Assembly: GCA_964410485.1 (NCBI GenBank)
Contig: CAYPHJ010000002.1
Location: forward strand, 43,779-107,778
DNA length: 64,000 nt
Direction: 5' to 3'
Origin: CAYPHJ01 sp964410485
GTDB lineage: Bacteria; Desulfobacterota; Binatia; UBA9968
Shown in pieces: positions 57,873-64,000 of this stretch (its first letter is position 1; each line of letters opens with the position of its first letter). Made by a program: the position numbers and the translations under genes. The notes under the pieces are model-generated. The model worked only from the letters and a program-made list of their open reading frames with translations, was not told the origin of the DNA and did not search any database.

Positions 57873-59843
57873 ATGGAAAAAAAGCAACAGAAATTCTCTA
57901 TTGGCTATTTTGTCCTGGCTCTGGCCATTATCCTTGCGCTGCAGGCGTTTTTAACCTCGAGGGATGTTGAAACTCTGACTTATAGCCAGTTCAAGCAGTT
58001 GGTGCGCGAGGGTTTGGTTTCCGATGTGGTCATCAGCGAGTCTGTTGTTAGAGGAAACATTCGTCCCCAAGGGCTCAAGGCGGTTCTTACTGAGGAAAGA
58101 CTGCCGGCTCTGCCGCAAGACGTTGTAACCGGGCAGCGACTGCTAAGTTTCAATGCAATCCGCGTCGAGGATCCGGAACTGGTTACGGAACTGGAAAAGG
58201 CGGGCATTCAGTTCAGAGGCGAGGTGACGAGCGAGTGGTTGAGTACGCTACTCTCTTGGGTGATTCCCGTCGGGATCATCCTTCTCGTGTGGTTCTATAT
58301 CTTAAAGCGCATGAGCGCAGGCTCCAATTTGATGCAAATCGGTAAAAGCAAGGCCAAGGTCTTCATCGAGAGAAAAACCGGCGTTACGTTTCAGGACGTA
58401 GAAGGAATCGAGGAAGCCGAAGAAGAGCTCGTAGAGGTCGTAGAATTTCTGAAGAATCCGCAAAAATATCGGCGCCTGGGCGGGCGCATTCCGAAAGGGG
58501 TGCTGCTTATCGGGCCACCGGGTACCGGAAAAACCCTACTGGCCCGCGCAGTGGCCGGGGAAGCCGGGGTGCCGTTCTTCAGCATTTCCGGCTCCGATTT
58601 CGTCGAGATGTTCGTCGGCGTCGGCGCCGCGCGCGTGCGCGACCTCTTCAGCCAGGCCGTCCACCACGCGCCGAGCATTATTTTTATCGATGAGTTGGAC
58701 GCTCTCGGCAAAGCACGAGGCATGAACATCATGGCGACCCACGACGAACGCGAGCAGACACTCAATCAGTTGCTTGCGGAAATGGACGGTTTCGACCCCA
58801 ATCAGGGAGTCATGATCATGGCGGCAACGAATCGCCCGGAGATTCTCGATCAGGCACTGCTGCGTCCCGGTCGATTTGATCGGCAGGTGTTGGTGGATCG
58901 GCCTGACGTGAAGGGGCGGGAAAAGATCCTTCGCCTCCATGCCAAAAAAATCACACTGTCTCCCAACGTCGATCTCGGCAACATTGCGGCGAAGACGCCG
59001 GGTTTTGTCGGAGCCGATCTGGCCAACATCGTCAACGAAGCGGCGCTGCTCGCAGCGCGGGAGGGGAAGGACGCGGTCGAAACTGTAGATTTCGACGAAG
59101 CCATCGAACGAGTAGTGGCCGGTTTACAAAAGAAGAGTCGCGTCATGAATCCGCGCGAGAAAAAGACCGTGGCTTATCACGAGGCCGGTCACGCGCTGGT
59201 AGCGGAGTTGGTGCCGGGAGCGGATCCAGTGGCCAAGATCTCGATTATTCCGCGCGGCGTGGCGGCGCTCGGCTATACGCAGCAGTTGCCTACCGAAGAT
59301 CGCTATCTCATGACGAAATCGGAGTTATTGGCGCGTATCTATGTGCTTTTCGGCGGGCGAGTTGCGGAGGAGATGATCTTCGGCGACGTATCGACCGGAG
59401 CGCAAAACGATCTTCAGAAAGCCACCGAAATAGCCCGGACGATGGTGACGCAGTTTGGTATGAGCGAACGCCTCGGTCTGGTTTCACTGGAAGGGCCCAG
59501 AACGCCCATGTTTTTGAACGTGCCGGGTCAAGGCGACAAACACTACAGCGAGGAAACCGCACGTCTTATCGACGAAGAGATCAAAAAGATACTCGCCGAC
59601 GGGCACGTGAAAGTCCGCGAGTGCCTCGCCGCCCACCGCCCGGCGCTGGAAGGTGTTGCGCGCCTGCTCCTGGAAAAAGAGGTTGTTGGCCGCGCGGAAT
59701 TACAACGGGTCATAAGGGAGACGACCGGCCCCGCTAAAGGAGACGGAAGGGCAGAGCCGCAACCTTCTGCACCGGGTTCCGTCAAGTCGCTCGAAAGCGA
59801 CGCATCCACCGGCAGCGCTCGAGCACAACGACAAAACAGCTGA
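57873..59843 (+). CDS. ftsH: ATP-dependent zinc metalloprotease FtsH
   Basis: ATG 57873 with AGGAG 7 nt before gives 656 residues. Membrane helices at about 10-28 and 115-135 flank the periplasmic domain. Walker A is GPPGTGKT, Walker B IIFIDELDALG, SRH AATNRPEILDQALLRPGRFDR, and the zinc site HEAGHALVAE with the third-ligand region in VSTGAQNDLQKAT. It degrades membrane and short-lived cytosolic proteins. It is followed at 7 nt by the beta-CASP gene, so they are co-transcribed. The C-terminal tail is disordered. Confidence 0.96.
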   Translation: MEKKQQKFSIGYFVLALAIILALQAFLTSRDVETLTYSQFKQLVREGLVSDVVISESVVRGNIRPQGLKAVLTEERLPALPQDVVTGQRLLSFNAIRVEDPELVTELEKAGIQFRGEVTSEWLSTLLSWVIPVGIILLVWFYILKRMSAGSNLMQIGKSKAKVFIERKTGVTFQDVEGIEEAEEELVEVVEFLKNPQKYRRLGGRIPKGVLLIGPPGTGKTLLARAVAGEAGVPFFSISGSDFVEMFVGVGAARVRDLFSQAVHHAPSIIFIDELDALGKARGMNIMATHDEREQTLNQLLAEMDGFDPNQGVMIMAATNRPEILDQALLRPGRFDRQVLVDRPDVKGREKILRLHAKKITLSPNVDLGNIAAKTPGFVGADLANIVNEAALLAAREGKDAVETVDFDEAIERVVAGLQKKSRVMNPREKKTVAYHEAGHALVAELVPGADPVAKISIIPRGVAALGYTQQLPTEDRYLMTKSELLARIYVLFGGRVAEEMIFGDVSTGAQNDLQKATEIARTMVTQFGMSERLGLVSLEGPRTPMFLNVPGQGDKHYSEETARLIDEEIKKILADGHVKVRECLAAHRPALEGVARLLLEKEVVGRAELQRVIRETTGPAKGDGRAEPQPSAPGSVKSLESDASTGSARAQRQNS

Positions 59844-59850
59844 GGAGCCT

Positions 59851-61260
59851 TTGGCAGCGACAAACCGGGATCGCCCGACTTTAAAGTTTCTCGGCGGTGT
59901 TGGCGGCGTCACCGGCTCGAAATATCTCATACGCTTTGCCGGCCGGCAGATTCTGTTGGATTGCGGGCTGTTCCAGGGACTAAAAGAGCTCAGGCTGCGG
60001 AACTGGTCGCCTTTTCCGGTGCCTGCGTCGCGACTTGATGCCATAGTACTGACGCACGCGCATCTCGATCACTCCGGATATTTGCCGCGACTTGTGGCCC
60101 AGGGTTTTAGAGGAACCGTATTCGCCACTCCCGCCACCTGCGCGCTATTACAAATCATGCTGCTCGATTCCGCCTATCTGCAAGAGGAAGAAGCGCGTTA
60201 CGCGAACAAGGCAGGCTACTCAAGGCATCAGCCCGCGCTGCCGCTTTACACAATCCAGGATGCCGAGCGCGCGTTACAACTGCTCAGACCCACCAGGGTG
60301 CGGGACAAGATTCAACTGGTTCACGGATTGTCGCTACGCTTCTCCAGCGTCGGACACATTCTCGGCGCCGCGGCTGTTCACGTCAGCTATGATCTCGGTT
60401 CGAAGAAACGGTCGCTAGTCGATTCGGGTGATCTGGGTCGCTATGGCCGGCCCATTCTGAAAGATCCCGAGCCGGTTGCGGTGGCGGATTGGTTAATGGT
60501 GGAATCGACTTACGGCGATCGCCTCCATCCGGAAAATCCCGAAGGAGAATTGGCGCAAGTGATCAACGAGGTGGCGGATTCGGCTGGTTGTCTGATCATC
60601 CCGTCCTTCGCCGTGGGACGGATGCAAGAAATCATCTACAGCATCAGGAAACTTGAAGACCAGAACAGGATCCCTGTGCTTCCTGTGCACGTCGATAGTC
60701 CAATGGCCATCAACGCGACGGAGATCTATGGCGCTCATGTCGAAGAGCACAATCTCGACATGCGACTCCTGGCTGATGGGGAAGGTTCGCCGCTTTGCAG
60801 CCGCCGCTTCTTTATTCATCGGACGCAGGAGGAATCGAAGTCAATCAACAATTTCACAGGCCCTTTCATTCTTTTGACTTCGAGCGGCATGGTTACAGGC
60901 GGTCGGGTCTTGCATCACTTAAAGGAACGCCTGCCGGACCCCAAGACGACCGTTCTCTTTGTGGGCTACCAAGCGCAAGGAACACGCGGCCAGCAGCTTC
61001 AACGGGGCGCGTTGGAAGTGAAAATGTTCGGCCAGCGTGTTGCGGTTCGCGCGAAAATTAGGACCATAGATGGCTTTTCGGCTCATGCAGATCAGGCGGA
61101 AATTTTTCGCTGGCTCGGTGGCTTTAAAAGGGCGCCGCGAAAGGTTTATGTCGTTCATGGCGAGCCAAAGCAAGCTGGGGCGCTGGCGGCCCTGGTTCGG
61201 GAGAAGCTAAAGTGGAATGTGGTCGTTCCAAAGTTGGGTGATAGCGTACTGCTCAATTAG
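59851..61260 (+). CDS. MBL-fold beta-CASP RNA-processing exonuclease-like protein
   Basis: A TTG start (AGGAG just before) gives 469 residues. The MBL core has HAHLDHSG (His-x-His-x-Asp-His) near residue 69, VDSGDLGRYGRP and the beta-CASP insertion, ending with the C-terminal motif GFSAHADQAEIFRW, and later VHGEPKQA. It belongs to the CPSF73/YsgI-like family of RNA nucleases that act in the cytoplasm. It is coupled to ftsH. Its particular target is not known. Confidence 0.9.
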   Translation: MAATNRDRPTLKFLGGVGGVTGSKYLIRFAGRQILLDCGLFQGLKELRLRNWSPFPVPASRLDAIVLTHAHLDHSGYLPRLVAQGFRGTVFATPATCALLQIMLLDSAYLQEEEARYANKAGYSRHQPALPLYTIQDAERALQLLRPTRVRDKIQLVHGLSLRFSSVGHILGAAAVHVSYDLGSKKRSLVDSGDLGRYGRPILKDPEPVAVADWLMVESTYGDRLHPENPEGELAQVINEVADSAGCLIIPSFAVGRMQEIIYSIRKLEDQNRIPVLPVHVDSPMAINATEIYGAHVEEHNLDMRLLADGEGSPLCSRRFFIHRTQEESKSINNFTGPFILLTSSGMVTGGRVLHHLKERLPDPKTTVLFVGYQAQGTRGQQLQRGALEVKMFGQRVAVRAKIRTIDGFSAHADQAEIFRWLGGFKRAPRKVYVVHGEPKQAGALAALVREKLKWNVVVPKLGDSVLLN

Positions 61261-61341
61261 CGGCTAATTACCCCGCATAAAATCGTTCCAATCGTTCTAA
61301 TCGTGGTGGAGGGAGTCCCGCTCAAAGGTGCGTGATAGCAT

Positions 61342-63813
61342 ATGAAATTCATTGATCCGATTTGCGGCATGGAGGTGGCCGAGGATTCGGCTGCAGGCAG
61401 GTACGAGTATGGCGGCAGGACCTATTTATTCTGCGGTCTCCATTGCCTGGAAAAGTTCAAGACCGACCCGGAGAAGTACAAGGACGGTCCGGTGTTTGGT
61501 AGGCGGCCTAGGGCTCACGGGACTGCGCAGGCGCATCACGTCTCTTCGCGCGCCGAACCGCCGCCGGATCAAAAGCCACGCAACGCGGCTGCCATTTATA
61601 CTTGCCCGATGGATCCCGAAGTAAGGCAGGAAAAGGCGGGCGCGTGCCCCAAGTGCGGCATGGCGCTGGAGCCCAGCCTTGTGCGTCCGCCGCGGACCAA
61701 AATAGAGTACACCTGCCCCATGCACCCGGAGGTTGTTCGCCCGGATCCCGGCAGTTGTCCCATTTGCGGCATGGCGCTGGAGCCGCGGACAATCACGCTC
61801 GAAGAAGACAAAAATCCCGAACTGCAAGACATGACGCGCCGGTTTTGGTTGGGTGTTGTGCTGACCATTCCTGTCCTGCTTATAGCGATGGCAGACATGA
61901 TTCCGGGGCAGCCGCTACACCAGGTGTTTTCTGTACGGACTCTCGTGTGGATCCAGTTCGTCCTCACAACCCCCGTCGTCCTGTGGTGTGGCTGGCCTTT
62001 TTTTGAGCGCGCCTGGCGCTCCATCGTTACGCGCAATTTGAACATGTTCACGCTAATCGGCGCGGGTGTTGGAACTGCCTACGTATACAGTGTGGCCGCC
62101 ACGCTTTTCCCAAATCTCTTTCCGGCGACCTTTCGCGGTCATGCCGGTGAGGTACACGTCTATTTCGAAGCCGCCGCGGTGATCACAACGCTGGTGCTGC
62201 TCGGGCAAGTATTGGAGCTGAGAGCCCGCAGTCGAACGAGTAGTGCGATTAAGGCTTTGCTTGCGCTTGCGCCGAGAGTGGCGCACCGGATTGTCAATGG
62301 AACAGAACAAGACGTTGCGCTGGAGCAGATACGGGTCCATGACCTGTTACGGGTCCGCCCGGGGGAGAAAATTCCTGTCGATGGCATCGTCATCGAAGGA
62401 CAAAGCGCGGTGGACGAGTCGATGATCACAGGAGAGCCCATTCCGGTGGAAAAGAGCATCGATAGTAAAGTCATCGGGGGAACCATCAATGGCACGGGAA
62501 GTCTTGTCATGCGCGCCGAACGTGTCGGCAGCGATACACTCTTGGCTCAAATCGTGGCGTTGGTCAGCGCCGCACAAAGAAGCCGTGCGCCTATCCAGAG
62601 ACTCGTAGATGTGGTTTCGTCTTATTTTGTTCCCGCCGTCGTTGTCATCGCGATCATCACGTTTATTGTTTGGGTAACGGTCGGACCTGAGCCGCGATTG
62701 GCATTTGCGTTGCTGAACGCTGTCGCCGTGCTGATCATTGCTTGTCCCTGCGCCCTGGGTCTTGCCACACCCATGTCGATCATGGTCGGCACCGGCCGTG
62801 GCGCAACCGCCGGAGTTCTCATCAAGAATGCCGAGGCGTTGGAAATTCTGGAGAAGGCCGACACCCTGGTGGTCGACAAGACAGGGACGCTTACCGAGGG
62901 CAAGCCGCGACTCGTCATGGTGAAAACCGCTGAAGGGTGGAGTGAATCCGATATTCTGCGGCTGGCGGCGAGCCTTGAAAAGGCAAGCGAACACCCGCTG
63001 GCCGCGGCTATTGTGGCCGCCGCTCGGGAGAAAAATCTCACATTGCTCGCCGATCAGGGATTTCAGTCCATTACCGGCAAAGGCATCGTCGGTGTTGTCG
63101 AAGGAAAAAGGATTGCGCTCGGCAATATCAAACTTCTGGAGGAAGTTAGAGTCGCCCCGGGACCATTGTTGGATGAAGCGGAGAGCTTGCGGGCTGAGGG
63201 TCAGACTGTGATGTTTGTTGCAGTCGAGCAAGCGCTGGCGGGCTGCATCGTTGTCGCCGACCCCATAAAGGCATCGACTTTCGAAGCCATAAACCAACTG
63301 CACGAAGACGGCGTTCGCATCGTGATGCTGACAGGAGACAGCCGCACTACGGCGCAGGCGGTTGCGCGGAAGCTCAAGATCGACGAAGTGCATGCCGAAA
63401 TCCTACCCGATCAAAAAGGGGAGATCGTCAAGCGACTTCAGTCTCAGGGACGGATTGTCGCCATGGCCGGCGATGGCATCAACGATGCGCCAGCGCTGGC
63501 ACAAGCTCATGTGGGTATCGCCATGGCGACCGGCACCGATATCGCGATGGAAACTGCGTCCGTTACCGTGCTCAGGGGGGACCTGCGCGGGATCGTAAAG
63601 GCGCGCAGGCTGAGCCGTGCCACCATGCGCAATATCCGGCAAAATCTTTTCTTCGCATTCATCTACAATAGCCTTGGCGTTCCCATTGCCGCCGGTGTTC
63701 TGTATCCATTCGTGGGCGTCCTCCTGAGCCCCATGATCGCCAGTGCCGCCATGACGTTTAGCTCGGTATCGGTTATCAGCAACGCGCTGCGCTTGAACAA
63801 GATCGAATTGTGA
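61342..63813 (+). CDS. Copper-type P1B-ATPase with YHS and two heavy-metal-binding domains
   Basis: The 823-residue protein begins with a YHS domain (DPICGMEVAEDS, LFCGLHCLEKF). Two heavy-metal-binding modules follow, YTCPMDPEV ... CPKCGMALEP and YTCPMHPEV ... CPICGMALEP. The ATPase has the transport motif CPC in IIACPCALGLATP, the phosphorylation motif DKTGTLTEG, HP in EHPLAAAI and GDGINDAPAL. The last helices read YNSLGVPIAAGVLYP, typical of CopA-like Cu(I) exporters. It should pump copper or silver out of the cytoplasm. No copper regulator is adjacent. Confidence 0.93.
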   Translation: MKFIDPICGMEVAEDSAAGRYEYGGRTYLFCGLHCLEKFKTDPEKYKDGPVFGRRPRAHGTAQAHHVSSRAEPPPDQKPRNAAAIYTCPMDPEVRQEKAGACPKCGMALEPSLVRPPRTKIEYTCPMHPEVVRPDPGSCPICGMALEPRTITLEEDKNPELQDMTRRFWLGVVLTIPVLLIAMADMIPGQPLHQVFSVRTLVWIQFVLTTPVVLWCGWPFFERAWRSIVTRNLNMFTLIGAGVGTAYVYSVAATLFPNLFPATFRGHAGEVHVYFEAAAVITTLVLLGQVLELRARSRTSSAIKALLALAPRVAHRIVNGTEQDVALEQIRVHDLLRVRPGEKIPVDGIVIEGQSAVDESMITGEPIPVEKSIDSKVIGGTINGTGSLVMRAERVGSDTLLAQIVALVSAAQRSRAPIQRLVDVVSSYFVPAVVVIAIITFIVWVTVGPEPRLAFALLNAVAVLIIACPCALGLATPMSIMVGTGRGATAGVLIKNAEALEILEKADTLVVDKTGTLTEGKPRLVMVKTAEGWSESDILRLAASLEKASEHPLAAAIVAAAREKNLTLLADQGFQSITGKGIVGVVEGKRIALGNIKLLEEVRVAPGPLLDEAESLRAEGQTVMFVAVEQALAGCIVVADPIKASTFEAINQLHEDGVRIVMLTGDSRTTAQAVARKLKIDEVHAEILPDQKGEIVKRLQSQGRIVAMAGDGINDAPALAQAHVGIAMATGTDIAMETASVTVLRGDLRGIVKARRLSRATMRNIRQNLFFAFIYNSLGVPIAAGVLYPFVGVLLSPMIASAAMTFSSVSVISNALRLNKIEL

Positions 63814-63950
63814 CCATATTCTGGAAAAGGCGGGATGCGTGTGCTAATTTGAAAAGCCTATCAGCGGGAAAACGGCATCATGAGTGTGGCGCTCTGACCC
63901 GCAACAGCGGAACTTCTAGCCGCTAATAGTTAGACCAGGAACCCAGTCAC
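63814..63950. other. Gap before tRNA-Ser(GCU), nothing recognised
   Basis: 137 nt with no frame or hairpin that I can support. Confidence 0.4.
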
Positions 63951-64000
63951 GGAGAGATGGCCGAGTGGTCTAAGGCGCACGCCTGCTAAGCGTGTGTACC
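63951..64000 (+). tRNA. tRNA-Ser (anticodon GCU), cut by window end
   Basis: GGAGAGATGGCCGAGTGGTC and GGCGCACGCC are the acceptor strand and D-arm of tRNA-Ser. The anticodon stem CACGC/GCGTG encloses CTGCTAA with anticodon GCT. Only about 50 nt of the gene lie in the window. Confidence 0.9.

Overview
The window is one stretch of a bacterial chromosome of roughly 57% G+C. The signs of a Gram-negative free-living organism are a lipoprotein with a SPOR domain, an AlgH/YqgE-type protein, DgkA, a sigma-54 activator, glutathione reductase and the indirect GatCAB route to Gln-tRNA/Asn-tRNA. Orphan catabolic enzymes dominate the rest: a molybdenum hydroxylase large subunit, two amidohydrolase-2 paralogues, an amidase, two D-2-hydroxyacid dehydrogenases, a thiamine-diphosphate enzyme and two Asp/Glu-racemase-fold proteins. 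This mix is familiar from uncultured soil and groundwater lineages near the old Deltaproteobacteria (Binatota, NC10, Rokubacteria, Tectomicrobia). That placement is inference only. A run of 100 N at 25171-25270 shows that this is a scaffolded, probably metagenomic, assembly.

Layout. 1-10.1 kb: the 3' part of an Lhr-type helicase gene, an MBL hydrolase, the lone molybdopterin subunit, DgkA, a hydroxyacid dehydrogenase/Rid-like pair and a DEG-type protease. 10.2-10.6 kb: a gene-free interval with a strong promoter, many hairpins and a strong terminator, probably an unannotated structured RNA. 10.6-29.5 kb: two cysteine-less racemase-fold paralogues, a ParB-like protein, two MFS transporters, glutathione reductase, a haem-oxygenase-fold protein, Nudix, a substrate-binding protein, a GlcG-like protein, exported AlgH divergent from a Lon-N protein, VOC, histidine phosphatase, a carboxyltransferase, YjbQ and an rRNA uracil methyltransferase. 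29.5-32.7 kb: a disturbed, partly G+C-rich block with a VapBC-type pair, the remains of a secreted protein, a BrnT-type pair and decayed gene ends. 32.8-41.9 kb: catabolic genes (dehydrogenase; epimerase plus ThDP enzyme; AtzG-like subunit plus amidase; RidA; two amidohydrolases). 42-48 kb: an AAA ATPase/sigma-54 activator/aspartic protease operon divergent from a SPOR lipoprotein. 48-54 kb: gatCAB, rnhB-yraN and serS. 54.3-57.7 kb: a 3.35-kb integrative element in tRNA-Ser(UGA). 57.8-64 kb: ftsH, a beta-CASP nuclease, a copper-type P-ATPase and the start of tRNA-Ser(GCU).

The most striking feature runs through the whole window. Gaps between genes hold many short arrays made of 7-, 8- or 9-nt units. 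Each family has its own unit (GTTCAANN, GTCTCNN, CACGAAGNN, GTTTCTG, GATCGAG, GACCNNN, CCTTCGCG and a 13-mer). They often occur as facing inverted pairs and usually begin at or just after a stop codon, and in two cases they form the C-terminal codons of a gene. The nearest described analogue I know is the heptamer STRR repeats of cyanobacteria.
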